Numbered from the stretch's first letter, positions 17,649-28,440 are shown. The stretch is 64,000 nt of DNA from Bacillota bacterium (GCA_023409835.1 JAEYQV010000130.1:1-64000); one strand, 5' to 3'. Notes: a model not told the origin generated them from the sequence alone. Numbers and translations are program-made.

Positions 17649-18331
17649 GAAGATTATGTAAATTAATCAATGGAGATATCCGGTTCCAGCTTAAGTATGG
17701 CTTTTATCTGGTATATCTGATCTTTATCCTCTTCTATATATGCCTGATTTATGCATTTCCGGCCACTGTCAGAGGAACGGTAGCCTGCTTATTGATCTAT
17801 ACCGATCCGGCAGCGATGGGGTTATTTTTTATGGGAGCAATCGTTTTATTTGAGAAGAGTCAGAGAGTCCTAAATTCTATTGCGGTATCACCGGTTACAG
17901 TTAAGGAGTATATTCTGTCAAAGCTGATTTCTCTGGGATTGGTTGGTACCATAACCGGCACAGTGATAGCGGCTTCCTCCGGAAACAGGAGCATACCCTC
18001 GGTTATCCTCGGTACCTTTCTGGGTTCCTTGATTTTTTCGATGTTTGGGCTGATTACGGCCTCGTTGGTGAATTCACTGAATCAATTCATGGTAGCTACC
18101 ATACCCTTCGAGTTTCTGTGTATGCTGCCTCCGATGGTCTATCTGTTTGGATATAGAGAGAGGTTTATGCTGCTGCATCCGGGCTGTCTTGTAATCCGGC
18201 TGATTGAAGGGCAGGGCTTAAACGAACCGCTTTCATTACTTTATTTGTGCCTGTGGATTGTCTTGATCTTCTTTATAACTAATCGGATTGTCCGCAACAT
18301 GTTTCTGAGTGTGGGAGGGGTGAAGCTATGA
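17645..18331 (+). CDS. ABC-2 type permease subunit 1
   Basis: 228 residues with about six hydrophobic segments (for example near 20-40, 55-70, 90-110, 118-140, 145-165 and 200-218), the size of an ABC-2 half-transporter. It has no nucleotide-binding motifs. Start overlaps the ATPase stop and its own stop overlaps the next gene, so the three are translationally coupled. LFEKSQRVLNSIAVSPV resembles the coupling segment of fluoroquinolone/lantibiotic-type exporters. Assignment rests on topology and context. Confidence 0.8.
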   Translation: MRRLCKLINGDIRFQLKYGFYLVYLIFILFYICLIYAFPATVRGTVACLLIYTDPAAMGLFFMGAIVLFEKSQRVLNSIAVSPVTVKEYILSKLISLGLVGTITGTVIAASSGNRSIPSVILGTFLGSLIFSMFGLITASLVNSLNQFMVATIPFEFLCMLPPMVYLFGYRERFMLLHPGCLVIRLIEGQGLNEPLSLLYLCLWIVLIFFITNRIVRNMFLSVGGVKL

Positions 18332-19056
18332 TATACTCGAGAAAAGCAGTAAGAAATGCATTCCGGCAATTACTCATACAGATCTATAAGGACGCAATGC
18401 TGATCCTGTTAATGCTGGCCCCAGTTCTCTGCGGTTTATTCTTTAAGCTGGGAATACCCTTTGCACAGAGCTTAATCGAACAATACCTGGGCTATCCGGA
18501 GCTCTTCGTGCCTTATTATCTGTTGTTTGATCTGCTTCTGGGTTGTATAACCCCATTGTTATATTGCTTTGCTGCTGCCTATATTATTCTGGGAGAAATT
18601 GATGATGGCATATCAGGATATCTGTCTGTTACTCCGTTGGGGAAGAAAGGATATCTGATAGCAAGACTCGGTTTTCCGGCAGTACTTGCCTTTTTCGTAT
18701 CCATCCTGATGCTGTTGTTATTCAGTTTAACTGATTTAACCTTCTTTCATATTCTGGGAATAGCCTTAAGTGCCGCATTGATGGGACTCATGGAGGCTAT
18801 GCTGGTGGTAGCGATCTCGGGAAACAGGGTAGAGGGAATGGCGGTGTCTAAGCTATCCGGACTGTTCTTTCTCGGGCTCCCAATTCCGTTCTTTGTAAAA
18901 GGAGGAGTAAGGTATCTGTTATTCTTCCTACCATCTCTATGGACAGCTGAATTTATATTACAGCAGGAGCTTCGGCTTCTCCTGATCGGAATCGTTGTTG
19001 CAATTATGTGGATCATGCTGTTATATGGGAGGTTTATCAGAAAAATAAAACGTTAA
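18328..19056 (+). CDS. ABC-2 type permease subunit 2
   Basis: 242 residues with about six membrane segments. GEIDDGISGYLSVTPLGKKGYLIARL, after the second or third helix, is the conserved cytoplasmic coupling region also seen in the preceding permease. It is probably the second half of a heterodimeric channel. The four-base overlap with its neighbour and the shared terminator at 19105 place it last in the tetR-ATPase-permease unit. Confidence 0.8.
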   Translation: MIYSRKAVRNAFRQLLIQIYKDAMLILLMLAPVLCGLFFKLGIPFAQSLIEQYLGYPELFVPYYLLFDLLLGCITPLLYCFAAAYIILGEIDDGISGYLSVTPLGKKGYLIARLGFPAVLAFFVSILMLLLFSLTDLTFFHILGIALSAALMGLMEAMLVVAISGNRVEGMAVSKLSGLFFLGLPIPFFVKGGVRYLLFFLPSLWTAEFILQQELRLLLIGIVVAIMWIMLLYGRFIRKIKR

Positions 19057-19104
19057 TGATTAATCGGATAGAGTAGCTGAATAGATAAACGATTCTTATA
19101 GAAA

Positions 19105-19136
19105 GAAAGGATGTGCATTAAGTTGCACATCCTTTC
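19105..19136. terminator. Bidirectional terminator between convergent genes
   Basis: A perfect 13-bp stem GAAAGGATGTGCA/TGCACATCCTTTC around the loop TTAAGT. It lies between the exporter operon (plus) and the cation ATPase (minus). T-rich sequence follows on both strands, though neither has an ideal T tract. Confidence 0.7.
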
Positions 19137-19167
19137 TCAAATATCACATTATTTTTTAATCTAGAAA

Positions 19168-21849
19168 TTACATTCTGTTTTTTTCTGCTCTTCTCATGAA
19201 GATCTTTATGATTTCATTTACAAATAACGGTATCAGTGAGAACAGAATTACGATTGCCCAATCCCGAAGGCTTAAGTTATGAACCTGGAAAGCCTTCGCC
19301 AGGAAGGGTACAGAGATAACCAGCAGCTGAAGCAAAATTCCAACGATGATGGAGCCAACCAGGTATTTGTTTCGGAATAAACCTACCTGAAGTATAGATT
19401 TCGTTGAATGGCGCATGGATAAAGAATAGAAGAGCTGGGAGGTTGCCAATACAACGAAAGCCATGGTTCTGGCATAGGTTAATGCTGCTGCAAAAGCAGG
19501 ATCGTCTGCCATCTCTGCAATATTACCGAAATGATATCCAAATTCGGTTAATCCGAAATAGAAGGCCAGTAATGACAGTACACCGATTAATACACCACCG
19601 AGAATAGCCCTAAACCCTGCTCCATGTGCAAAGAAGCTTTCCTTTGGATTACGGGGTTTATACTTCATGACATCGGGATCACCGGGATCCACACCCAATG
19701 AGATCGCCGGAAGGGAATCGGTGATCAGATTGACCCATAACAGATGGGTAGCGACCAATGGTACCGGCCAGTTTAACAGGATGGAGAGGAAGATCGAGAG
19801 TACCTCGCCAAGATTACAGGATAACAAGAAGATTACTGCCTTCTTGATGTTATTATAAATATTTCTGCCTTCCTCAATCGCATTAACGATGGTAGAGAAG
19901 TTATCATCAGTCAGGATCATATCACTTGCGCCTTTGGCAACATCAGTTCCCGTAATACCCATTGCTACACCGATATCGGCATATTTTAAGGAGGGAGCAT
20001 CGTTGACACCGTCACCGGTCATCGATACGATATTTTCCTGGGCCTTGAAGGCTCTTACAATCTTAACCTTATGTTCCGGTGATACTCTGGCAAATACCCG
20101 GTAGTTGTTGATGGTTTTAGAAAAATCCTCATCTGACATAGCGTCGATCTCGGCACCTGTTAGGCTTTGATTGATGGATTCAGCGATACCCAGCTCCTTA
20201 GCAATCGCTACTGCAGTATTCTTATGGTCTCCGGTAATCATGATCGGAGTAATACCTGCATTCTTTGCCTCGGCAATGGATGCCTTAACCTCCAGCCGGG
20301 GAGGGTCGATCATACCGACCAGACCGATGAGAGTCAGGTCCTTCTCCATATCCGCAGGAGCAAGAAGCTGGTCCGTATCCTTATAGGCGGCGCCCAGAAC
20401 ACGTAATGCGGAATCAGACATCTCTTCAGTAATCTTAAGATAATCCTCCTTTAGCTCATTTGTTAAGGGCACTACCTGACCGTTTACCAGAGCATGGGTA
20501 GAGATCTTTAGCAGGTTATCGATTGCACCTTTCGTATGAACACGATATGCATTTCCCTCTTCATTCAAGGTGGACATCAGCTTACGGTCAGAATCAAACG
20601 GAAATTCGGATATACGCTTATGCTGTTGATTTAAATAAGACTTGGTTAGATTATATTTGTCTCCGAGGATAATGAGTGCTACCTCGGTAGGATCACCGGT
20701 GCCCTGTCCGTTCTCATAGGTGGCATCGGAGCAGAGTACCAGGGATTTCATCAGCTCCTTCTCATCGTTAGCGGCAGTAAGACCGGAAGCATTCTGATCT
20801 ACGTTGAGTAATTTACCCTTCGTATAGTGCTTTACAACAGTCATTTTATTCTGTGTTAGTGTACCGGTCTTATCGGAGCAGATAATGTTAACGGAGCCCA
20901 GGGTTTCTACCGCCGGAAGCTTCTTTACAATAGCATTAATCTTAGACATTCTGGTAACACCAAGAGCAAGCACAATTGCCACTATCGCTGCCAAGCCTTC
21001 AGGTATAGCGGCAACGGCTAAGCTGATAGCGGTTAAGAACATTTCAAACAGATCTCTCTTCTGGAAGAGGGCAATGACAAAGATTAAGGCACAGATACCG
21101 ATTGCAAGATAACCAAGGATTCTTCCGAGCTCATCCAGCCTTCTCTGAAGTGGCGTCATCTCATCATTATCTTCGTCCAGAATCTTGGCAATTTTACCAA
21201 TCTCGGTTTCCATGGCAGTAGCCACAACGATACCTTCTCCGCGACCATAGGTTACGAGAGTGGACATGAAAGCCATATTCACCTTATCACCGATCGGAGT
21301 CTTCGGATCAGTGAGGACGATAGAGGAATCCTTACTGCTGGGTACGGATTCACCGGTCAGGGCAGATTCTTCAATCTGGAGGTTGGCGCTTTCGATTAAT
21401 CTGATATCGGCCGGAATAAAACGGCCTGCATCCAGGATAATGATATCTCCGGGAACAACCTCCTCAGAGTTAATTTCGATAATCTCCTTATCACGTCGAA
21501 CTAAGGACCTTGGCGTTGTCATCTTCTGAAGTGCTTCTACAGCTTTCTCTGCCTTTGCCTCCTGTACTACACCAATGACTGCGTTCAATACGACAACGAG
21601 AAGGATGATGATTGCATCAGCATATTCTCCGATGATGATAGTGATCGCTGCAGCGCCTAACAGAACATAGATCAACATATCCTTGAGCTGAGATAGGAAT
21701 AGGGAGATAAGACTTTTCTTCGGCTTTCCCTTGAGCTTGTTCATACCATATTGCTCCAGGCGCTTTCGTGCCTCATCCTTCGATAAACCTTCGGTAGGAT
21801 TAACATTTAAATCTTTACAGATTTCTTCCGGGGATTTTGTAAACCACAT
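19168..21849 (-). CDS. Calcium-transporting P-type ATPase (P2A)
   Basis: 893 residues. N-terminal cation-ATPase domain, TGES actuator loop, AAIPEGL in M4, phosphorylation site SDKTGTLTQNKM, nucleotide-domain Lys in HTKGAID, TGDHKNTA and MTGDGVNDAPSL hinge. Ca2+-site residues appear in M5 (NLGEV) and M6 (NLITD), as in SERCA. The predicted role is Ca2+ extrusion from the cytoplasm. Start chosen at ATG 21849 (MWFTKSPEEI) with GAGGAG six bases upstream, not the longer frame from 21894. Monocistronic. Confidence 0.93.
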   Translation of the reverse strand: MWFTKSPEEICKDLNVNPTEGLSKDEARKRLEQYGMNKLKGKPKKSLISLFLSQLKDMLIYVLLGAAAITIIIGEYADAIIILLVVVLNAVIGVVQEAKAEKAVEALQKMTTPRSLVRRDKEIIEINSEEVVPGDIIILDAGRFIPADIRLIESANLQIEESALTGESVPSSKDSSIVLTDPKTPIGDKVNMAFMSTLVTYGRGEGIVVATAMETEIGKIAKILDEDNDEMTPLQRRLDELGRILGYLAIGICALIFVIALFQKRDLFEMFLTAISLAVAAIPEGLAAIVAIVLALGVTRMSKINAIVKKLPAVETLGSVNIICSDKTGTLTQNKMTVVKHYTKGKLLNVDQNASGLTAANDEKELMKSLVLCSDATYENGQGTGDPTEVALIILGDKYNLTKSYLNQQHKRISEFPFDSDRKLMSTLNEEGNAYRVHTKGAIDNLLKISTHALVNGQVVPLTNELKEDYLKITEEMSDSALRVLGAAYKDTDQLLAPADMEKDLTLIGLVGMIDPPRLEVKASIAEAKNAGITPIMITGDHKNTAVAIAKELGIAESINQSLTGAEIDAMSDEDFSKTINNYRVFARVSPEHKVKIVRAFKAQENIVSMTGDGVNDAPSLKYADIGVAMGITGTDVAKGASDMILTDDNFSTIVNAIEEGRNIYNNIKKAVIFLLSCNLGEVLSIFLSILLNWPVPLVATHLLWVNLITDSLPAISLGVDPGDPDVMKYKPRNPKESFFAHGAGFRAILGGVLIGVLSLLAFYFGLTEFGYHFGNIAEMADDPAFAAALTYARTMAFVVLATSQLFYSLSMRHSTKSILQVGLFRNKYLVGSIIVGILLQLLVISVPFLAKAFQVHNLSLRDWAIVILFSLIPLFVNEIIKIFMRRAEKNRM

Positions 21850-22126
21850 AGACGCTCCTCTTTCTTCTGTTATTTGGGTAGCGGTAATAATCATTTTATA
21901 CCGTTACTTGGATACACAGATGCTTCCTTAATATATAACGTACCAAAGTATTTTGAAATTATACCACGAAGCTCTGTCGGTATCATTAAAAAGTGATTAG
22001 AATAAAGACATAGAACTATATATTAATAGGATAGCTAAATTAAGAGTTAAATTAAGCGTAGCAGGGATATTTGACAGGAAGAGTAATGGGTAGTAGAATA
22101 GATAAAAACAGCAGGCGTGGATTTAT

Positions 22127-23431
22127 ATGGGAAAGCTGGTAATGCAGAAAGATACGTTAGTTGAAGGGTTTGAAGGACAAATGGACTATTTTAAACAATT
22201 ATTGATTGATAACGGGGTAAAGGAGAGTCTGGCAGGATACTTATCCTACGGTATAATAATAGTAATCCTGTTGATTCTATGCTTCTTGCTTAATCTTATC
22301 ATGCGGAAAGTCGTTCTCCGTATTTTGACGAAAATCATTCGAAGCAATAAGATGGTCTGGGATGACGTTTTACTGGAACACAGAGTGATCCATAGAGGCT
22401 TCCATATCATTCCCGGAATTATCGTGTATATGGCAGCACCGCTTTTTGACAAGGCCCAGGGAATCATTCAACGGTTGGCAACGACCTATGTATTGATTGT
22501 TTCCGTATTTGTATTAAATGCGGTTCTGGATTCTGTCGATGATATCTACCGAATGAAGCCAATCTCCAAGGTACGGCCGATTAAAGGTCTACTGCAGGTA
22601 ATTAAAATCATAGCCTACATTATCTTAGCTATCATCGGAATTGCTAATCTGATGGGAGAGAGCCCGGTCATTCTGCTGAGCAGTATTGGCGCACTGGCGG
22701 CACTCTTTTCCTTTGTATTTAAGGATTCCATCCTTGGCTTTATTGCCGGCATCCAGCTAACCTCCAATGATATGCTGCGGATCGGGGATGTGATTGAGAT
22801 GTCTAAATACGGTGCGGATGGGGAAGTCATAGATATAACGCTGAATACGGTTAAGGTTCAGAACTTTGATAAGTCCATCATCACCATACCGGCTTATGCA
22901 CTGATTTCCGATTCCTTCAAGAATTGGAGAGGAATGGTGGAATTCGGAGGCAGAAGAATTAAGAGAGCCATCTATATCGATGTAAACAGTATCAGCTTCT
23001 GTACTCCTGAGATGCTCGAAAGATTTAAGCGATTTAATTATCTTAAGGATTATATTATGGGAAAGGAAAAGGAGCTGACGGAGTACAACAGCAGGATAAA
23101 ATTGGAGGAAGAGCCTCTGATTAATGGGCGATATTTGACCAATATCGGTACCTTCCGGGCATATATCCAATCGTATCTTATGAATCATCCGGATATTAAT
23201 AAAGACCTGATTCAGATGGTTCGGCAGCTTCCTCCCGGGGAAAACGGACTTCCGTTAGAGATTTATGCGTTTACGACAAATCCAATCTGGGTGAGCTATG
23301 AAGGTACCCAGGCGGATATCTTTGACCATATTCTGTCAATCGCAGGAGAGTTTGGCCTCAGGATATTCCAAAATCCTTCCGGGCATGATTTGAAACAGAT
23401 CAACAGCGGTAACGATAACAGGAATTCTTAG
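22127..23431 (+). CDS. MscS-family mechanosensitive channel
   Basis: 434 residues. Membrane segments lie at about 40-62, 90-110, 120-140 and 160-180. Then comes the pore and beta-domain segment LLSSIGALAALFSFVFKDSILGFIAGIQL... DMLRIGDVIEM, the hallmark of MscS. NTVKVQNFDKSIITIPAYALISDSFKNW continues the beta domain. The extended C terminus (about 150 residues) resembles the YbdG/MscM branch. It relieves hypo-osmotic pressure or mild turgor stress. The ribosome site is weak, so the start is moderately certain. Confidence 0.9.
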   Translation: MGKLVMQKDTLVEGFEGQMDYFKQLLIDNGVKESLAGYLSYGIIIVILLILCFLLNLIMRKVVLRILTKIIRSNKMVWDDVLLEHRVIHRGFHIIPGIIVYMAAPLFDKAQGIIQRLATTYVLIVSVFVLNAVLDSVDDIYRMKPISKVRPIKGLLQVIKIIAYIILAIIGIANLMGESPVILLSSIGALAALFSFVFKDSILGFIAGIQLTSNDMLRIGDVIEMSKYGADGEVIDITLNTVKVQNFDKSIITIPAYALISDSFKNWRGMVEFGGRRIKRAIYIDVNSISFCTPEMLERFKRFNYLKDYIMGKEKELTEYNSRIKLEEEPLINGRYLTNIGTFRAYIQSYLMNHPDINKDLIQMVRQLPPGENGLPLEIYAFTTNPIWVSYEGTQADIFDHILSIAGEFGLRIFQNPSGHDLKQINSGNDNRNS

Positions 23432-23471
23432 TATCCTCTAACGGATTATGTTAGAACTGTAGATGCATCAT

Positions 23472-23507
23472 AACCGGATTGTCTGCTTTGGCAGCAACCT
23501 CTCATAG
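23472..23507 (-). repeat. Dispersed terminator-associated repeat, copy 5
   Basis: Read on the minus strand it matches GAGGTTG-CTGCC...GCAGACAATCCGGTT, a diverged copy of the family. It sits just 3' of the hairpin 23514-23546 in the direction of the minus-strand ATPase operon. Confidence 0.65.
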
Positions 23508-23513
23508 AAATGA

Positions 23514-23546
23514 CAGTGGCAGGAATTTTTTAAATTCCTGCCACTG
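23514..23546. terminator. Strong hairpin, probable bidirectional terminator
   Basis: A perfect 15-bp stem CAGTGGCAGGAATTT/AAATTCCTGCCACTG with a TTT loop, between convergent mscS and ntpD. The T tracts after the stem are poor in both directions. Confidence 0.65.
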
Positions 23547-23885
23547 CCATCTGGTGTCTCAATTATTCGATTTTGGAGCCGGTATAAACTTCGATCTGAG
23601 ATATACAAGAACTTTTACCAATCAAGGATAATATTCTTGTCGATCTGACGGAAAACATAATTCCTCGCATAAAAGAATCTGACGATCCAATACAATCACC
23701 CTCATATCTTAGTAAACACATGCTGCTTGTAATTCTGAGACTAAATTACAAACGTTTTTCGTTCCATTTATTAGATACGACGGAACTATACGAAGCAAGT
23801 AACACATGATGCCAAGTTCAAACGTCGTATCTGATATTTATTATGGTTAATTTCATAGAATATATTCGTGGTTCTAAAAGTAAAT

Positions 23886-24509
23886 TTACTTTGCGGCTTC
23901 CCGCCAGCTCTTTAATACCTTTAATCTGGTAAAATCTTCCCGTTCCTTTTCTTCCAACGCATTTTGTATCGTTAAGGTTAATTCGGTATAATATGGAATT
24001 GTAATATTCTTTAAGGCATTGGCACGCTTCTGGGTTTTCTTGATGCTGGTAGCTAAACGGTAAGCGGAGTTTTCGATCATGGAGAGACGGATTGTCAGCT
24101 CCTTCACCTTATTAAAATGCTTTGTGGCATCATCCAGGGATATTTTCGTCTGATAAAAGGAATAGGTTGGTTTTGCCTGGCTGCTGTCATATTCCACCAA
24201 TGGTATCTCGGTACCCATAATACTTCTCTGCTTAATCTGTATGGATTGCTCCTCAGGAATCGTACTACTGAGATCTGCCACATTACGGATGCCCATCTCA
24301 ATATTAGCCTTCTGTAAGGCAAGGTATGCCTCTGAGAAGGTGCTGTCAATCTCTGCCTGAATATCTCTTGCAGTATCAATCAGCTCCATCAGCTCCCGAA
24401 TCAGGATATTCCGTTTCTTATCCATCAGGTCATAACCCTGCTTCGCCAGACCGAGAGAATTCTTAGCAAGTATCAGATTACCCTTCGTGGGGAAGGTATT
24501 CGGATTCAT
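23886..24509 (-). CDS. ntpD: V-type ATPase subunit D (minus-strand operon)
   Basis: The 207-residue central-stalk subunit transmits rotation from the A3B3 head to the membrane ring. It is almost wholly helical. The N-terminal LAKNSLGLAKQGYDLMDKKRNILIREL and C-terminal KKTQKRANALKNITIPYYTELTLTIQNALEEKEREDF are the conserved coiled-coil ends. Last of nine genes. AGAGGTG precedes the ATG, ten bases after ntpB. Diverged from the plus-strand copy at 42655, so this is not a recent duplication. Confidence 0.93.
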   Translation of the reverse strand: MNPNTFPTKGNLILAKNSLGLAKQGYDLMDKKRNILIRELMELIDTARDIQAEIDSTFSEAYLALQKANIEMGIRNVADLSSTIPEEQSIQIKQRSIMGTEIPLVEYDSSQAKPTYSFYQTKISLDDATKHFNKVKELTIRLSMIENSAYRLATSIKKTQKRANALKNITIPYYTELTLTIQNALEEKEREDFTRLKVLKSWREAAK

Positions 24510-24519
24510 AAGCTCACCT

Positions 24520-25920
24520 CTATTCCCTGTCGGTTATTTCATTATTTGCCGGTTTATAATACTGATCCAATATCTTGGTGTCCACACGGTCAAGCTCTTC
24601 CCTGGGAAGAATTGAGAGCAGGGACCAGCCCATATCGAGGGTCTGAAGGATGGAACGGTCCTCGGTCATACCCTGGGAGATAAATTCCTGTTCCATAGCA
24701 GTACCGAATTTCAAATATTTCTTATCCGTAGCTGACAATTCATCCTCACCGATAACACTGGCCAGAGCTCTTGCCTCACCCACTCTGGCGTAGGAGGAGA
24801 AGAGCTGGTTGGCAAGATCCTGGTGATCCTCCCTTGTATAGCCCTTACCGATACCGTCCTTCATCAGACGGGAAAGAGAGGGTAGGATACTGATGGGGGG
24901 ATATATCACCTTCTGGTGCAGGGTACGATCCAGAACGATCTGTCCCTCCGTGATATAACCGGTCAGATCCGGGATCGGATGGGTAATATCATCATTTGGC
25001 ATGGTGAGAATCGGGATCTGGGTAACAGAACCCTTACAGCCTCTTACGATACCGGCTCTTTCATAAAGGGTAGCAAGCTCGCTGTACAGATATCCGGGAT
25101 AGCCCTTACGGCTGGGAATCTCACCCTTTGAGGAAGATACCTCACGGAGCGCCTCCGCGAAGGAGGTCATATCCGTGAGAATGACGAGGATATGCATTCC
25201 CTTTTCAAAAGCCAGATATTCGGCAGCGGTCAGAGCTACCTTCGGAGTAATGAGTCTCTCAACAACAGGATCATTTGCCAGGTTTAAGTACATAACAACA
25301 TGGGAGCTGGCTCCGCTTTCCTCGAAGGTACGGCGGAAGAAATCAGCTACGTCATGCTTAACACCCATGGCAGCAAATACAACAGCGAATTCCTCATTGG
25401 AATCCTCCGCAAGAGATGCCTGCTTTACAATCTGAGCTGCCAGTATATCATGGGGAAGACCGTTGCCGGAGAAGATTGGAAGCTTCTGTCCACGAATCAG
25501 GGTGGTCAGGCAGTCAATGGCGGAGATACCGGTCTTGATATAGTTTCTGGGATATTCCCTTGAGCAGGGATTTAAGGGTTGGCCGTTGACATCCCTCATC
25601 GTCTCGGCAGTGATGTTGCCCAGACCGTCGATCGGCTGACCGATTCCATTAAACACACGGCCCAGGATATCCTCGGACAGTGCCAATTCCATCGGATGTC
25701 CGGTCAACTTTGTATGGGTATTAAATAAGGACATATCCTCCGTCCCCTGAAAAACCTGGATAACTGCTTTATCTTCATATAATTCGACAATTCTGCCTAA
25801 TTTTTTCTTGCTTCCCTCTACGGTAAACTCTACGATCTCATCAAAAGAGGCATCACGGATACCTTCCAGGGCAATTAATGGGCCGTTGATCTCGCTCAGG
25901 CCTAAATATTCAATTGACAT
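24520..25920 (-). CDS. ntpB: V-type ATPase subunit B (minus-strand operon)
   Basis: 466-residue non-catalytic head subunit. As expected for B, the P-loop is degenerate ([15 protein letters not shown] in place of GxxGxGKT). The sequences [18 protein letters not shown] and [21 protein letters not shown] contribute to the nucleotide interface with A. GGAGAATAGAT precedes ATG 25920. A GC-rich hairpin, GCCGCC-GAT-GGCGGC, lies in the short gap to ntpA at 25937-25951 and might tune relative output. Confidence 0.95.
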   Translation of the reverse strand: MSIEYLGLSEINGPLIALEGIRDASFDEIVEFTVEGSKKKLGRIVELYEDKAVIQVFQGTEDMSLFNTHTKLTGHPMELALSEDILGRVFNGIGQPIDGLGNITAETMRDVNGQPLNPCSREYPRNYIKTGISAIDCLTTLIRGQKLPIFSGNGLPHDILAAQIVKQASLAEDSNEEFAVVFAAMGVKHDVADFFRRTFEESGASSHVVMYLNLANDPVVERLITPKVALTAAEYLAFEKGMHILVILTDMTSFAEALREVSSSKGEIPSRKGYPGYLYSELATLYERAGIVRGCKGSVTQIPILTMPNDDITHPIPDLTGYITEGQIVLDRTLHQKVIYPPISILPSLSRLMKDGIGKGYTREDHQDLANQLFSSYARVGEARALASVIGEDELSATDKKYLKFGTAMEQEFISQGMTEDRSILQTLDMGWSLLSILPREELDRVDTKILDQYYKPANNEITDRE

Positions 25921-25936
25921 ATCTATTCTCCATTCT

Positions 25937-25951
25937 GCCGCCGATGGCGGC
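25937..25951 (-). other. GC-rich intercistronic hairpin between ntpA and ntpB
   Basis: A palindromic GCCGCC/GGCGGC with a three-base loop, placed 17 bases before the ntpB start in an otherwise AT-rich operon. No T tract follows, so it is not a terminator. It may affect mRNA processing or translation of ntpB. Confidence 0.4.
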
Positions 25952-25994
25952 CTGCTCTTAGAATGCTTTAAATCATAATGAAAACGATGGTGAT

Positions 25995-27764
25995 TTATGC
26001 ATTCTTTGCCATGATACGACTGTAGAAGGAATCAATCATTGCTTTATATTCATTAAATTTATCCAGCTCATCATTTGCAACATCATATTTAATGGTGATA
26101 ACCTTCTCAAAGATATCTTCTTCTTTAAGAAGGGACATCGGCATGTTCAAATCAATCAGCTGCTTTGATTTAGAATATAGATAAAGAATGGTCTGCATCA
26201 TTTTTAACTGTTTTTCCATCGGTACATAGGTATCGGAAGGGTGGTAGGCATTCTGTTGAACAAAGCCCAAACGGATTACCCTTGCGATCTCAAGCACCAG
26301 CTTCTGATCATCCGGGAGTACATCGCTGCCAATCAGCTTAACAATTTCATTCAGACGGCTTTCCTGGGTCAGAAGATTTAAGATCTGATTACGACATTCT
26401 ACGAAATCTTCTCCGACATTTGCAATATACCAGGGGGAGAGGTCATTCAGATATTCGCTGTAGCTCGTCAGCCAATGGATGGCCGGGAAATGCCTTGCAT
26501 AAGCCAGAGACTTATCCAGAGCCCAGAAGCAGCGGACGAATCTTTTCGTATTCTGAGTCACCGGCTCTGAGAAGTCACCGCCCTGAGGGGATACGGCACC
26601 GATGATGGAGACGCTGCCTTCCGTACCGTTTAGGTTCTGCATAAAACCGGCTCTTTCGTAGAAGGCGGAAAGTCTGGAGGCCAGATAAGCCGGGAAGCCT
26701 TCCTCGGCAGGCATTTCTTCCAGACGACCGGATAATTCGCGGAGCGCTTCCGCCCAACGGGAGGTGGAGTCCGCCATAATAGCTACATGATAACCCATAT
26801 CCCGGAAGTATTCCGCTAAGGTAATTCCGGTATAGATACTGGCTTCACGGGCAGCTACCGGCATATTGGAGGTATTTGCAATCAGAGTGGTTCGGGAGAG
26901 TAGGGGATTCCCTGTTTTCGGGTCAACAAGCTTCTGGAAATCCTCCAATACCTCGGTCATCTCATTACCACGCTCACCACAGCCAATGTATACGATAATA
27001 TCCGCATCGGACCATTTCGCCAGCTGATGCTGCGCCATGGTCTTACCGGTTCCGAAACCGCCGGGGATAGCAGCAGTTCCGCCTTTCGCAATCGGGAACA
27101 GGGTATCGATGATTCGCTGTCCGGTAATCAGAGGACGATCAGAGGTATAGCGTTTTCCCACAGGTCTGGGAACGCGGATGGGCCAATGCTGGGTCAAAGT
27201 CAGTTCCTTCTCGTTGCCTGCTTTATCCTTAATCGTAACGATGGGATCATTAATGGTGTATTTGCCATCCGCCGCAGTCTTGGTAACGATACCGTTGACA
27301 TTAGGGGGTACCATGGATTTATGAACAATCGCAGTGGTCTCGGGTACCTCCGCAATGATGGTTCCGCCATAGATCATATCACCGACTTTTACGGTAATAT
27401 GTACATCCCATAGCTTCTGTGTATCCAGGGCATCAACGCTGATACCTTTGGAGATAAAGGCTCCGGATTTCTTAGCAATCTCCTTCAGAGGGCGTTCGAT
27501 ACCATCAAAGATGTTTCCGATAATTCCGGGAGCAAGGGTTACGGAGATGGCGGCACCTGTGGACATTACCTCATCACCGGGGCGTAAGCCGGTAGTTTCC
27601 TCGTAAACCTGGACAGTTGTTCTTTCCTTCGTAAGTCCGATTACTTCACCGACCAGCTTATCCGGGCCGACCAGAACCATTTCACCCATTTTAAAGCCCT
27701 GATTGCCCGATACATATACGACAGGGCCGTTAATTCCATATATTTTACCAATTATATTCATCAT
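25995..27764 (-). CDS. ntpA: V-type ATPase catalytic subunit A (minus-strand operon)
   Basis: 589 residues. A beta-barrel N domain ([15 protein letters not shown]), the A-type insertion, Walker [25 protein letters not shown] carrying the catalytic Glu, and [26 protein letters not shown]. Hydrolyses or makes ATP in the A3B3 head. The P-loop is GGFGTGKT where the plus-strand copy has GPFGSGKT. Start set at ATG 27764 (MMNIIGK), eight bases after GGGAG; the upstream frame to 27830 is noise. Confidence 0.95.
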   Translation of the reverse strand: MMNIIGKIYGINGPVVYVSGNQGFKMGEMVLVGPDKLVGEVIGLTKERTTVQVYEETTGLRPGDEVMSTGAAISVTLAPGIIGNIFDGIERPLKEIAKKSGAFISKGISVDALDTQKLWDVHITVKVGDMIYGGTIIAEVPETTAIVHKSMVPPNVNGIVTKTAADGKYTINDPIVTIKDKAGNEKELTLTQHWPIRVPRPVGKRYTSDRPLITGQRIIDTLFPIAKGGTAAIPGGFGTGKTMAQHQLAKWSDADIIVYIGCGERGNEMTEVLEDFQKLVDPKTGNPLLSRTTLIANTSNMPVAAREASIYTGITLAEYFRDMGYHVAIMADSTSRWAEALRELSGRLEEMPAEEGFPAYLASRLSAFYERAGFMQNLNGTEGSVSIIGAVSPQGGDFSEPVTQNTKRFVRCFWALDKSLAYARHFPAIHWLTSYSEYLNDLSPWYIANVGEDFVECRNQILNLLTQESRLNEIVKLIGSDVLPDDQKLVLEIARVIRLGFVQQNAYHPSDTYVPMEKQLKMMQTILYLYSKSKQLIDLNMPMSLLKEEDIFEKVITIKYDVANDELDKFNEYKAMIDSFYSRIMAKNA

Positions 27765-27798
27765 GGAGAATTCTCCCTTTCTGTTGAAATGTAGAGAG

Positions 27799-28365
27799 CT
27801 ACAGCTTGAAGGTACTTTTGGATTCTGCAAGCTTGGTTACGAAGGAATTGTCAATCAAAATTGTCCGGGAGGGAATCACTGCACGAATTCCGCCGAAGAA
27901 ATCACGGTTACTTAAGGTCAGCTTTGCTCCGGTCTTTGCCTCCAACGCAGGAATCAGCTTCTCATCGGAGGGATTGATATAGATAATGAGCTCATCCCCA
28001 CGGGCAAACTCTACGGCCGCCTTTATTTTATTTACCAGATGCTCCTCGTACTCGGGAGTCTGCATGAATTCCTTCAGTTTCTTTTCGACATCCTGGAAGA
28101 TATGCTCCGTTATCTCAGCGGTGCGCTCCAGTACCTTCCGTCTGATATCCAGGGTTTCCTTGGAAAGCTTACGATTCTTCTCACGGATGATGTTATCAAT
28201 TTCGATCCGGTAAGTATTCTTAGCTCTCTTATCGGCAGCCTGCAGCCGTTCCTCCCGTATCTTCTGAAGCGTATTACTATACTCTTCAACAATCGTTACA
28301 CTTTGAGCGGTGGCACTGTCAATAACGGAAGAATAGAAATTATCTAATTTTTCATTCAGGGTCAT
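27799..28365 (-). CDS. ntpE: V-type ATPase subunit E (minus-strand operon)
   Basis: About 188 residues of peripheral-stalk subunit: a long charged N-terminal coiled coil (to about residue 110), then a small alpha/beta foot with INPSDEKLIPALEAKTGAKLTLSNRDFFGGIRAVI. It pairs with the small G/H subunit encoded first in the operon to hold the head still. The start is uncertain: ATG 28365 (MTLNEKL) or the in-frame ATG 28377. The surrounding bases closely resemble the start of ntpC in the other operon. Confidence 0.85.
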   Translation of the reverse strand: MTLNEKLDNFYSSVIDSATAQSVTIVEEYSNTLQKIREERLQAADKRAKNTYRIEIDNIIREKNRKLSKETLDIRRKVLERTAEITEHIFQDVEKKLKEFMQTPEYEEHLVNKIKAAVEFARGDELIIYINPSDEKLIPALEAKTGAKLTLSNRDFFGGIRAVIPSRTILIDNSFVTKLAESKSTFKL

Positions 28366-28440
28366 ATAGATTACCATGCCTTTCTTCACAACCGGCAGAC
28401 GATAGTAAACTCTGCAGGCAATTACAATTCATTTGATATC

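Larger units (their letters stand above)
23432..23885. other. Intergenic between mscS and the minus-strand ATPase operon
   Basis: 454 bases with no supported gene. It contains repeat copy 5 (23472-23507) and a strong hairpin (23514-23546). A widely spaced inverted repeat AGATACGACG/CGTCGTATCT occurs near 23772-23840. The rest is unassigned. Confidence 0.6.
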
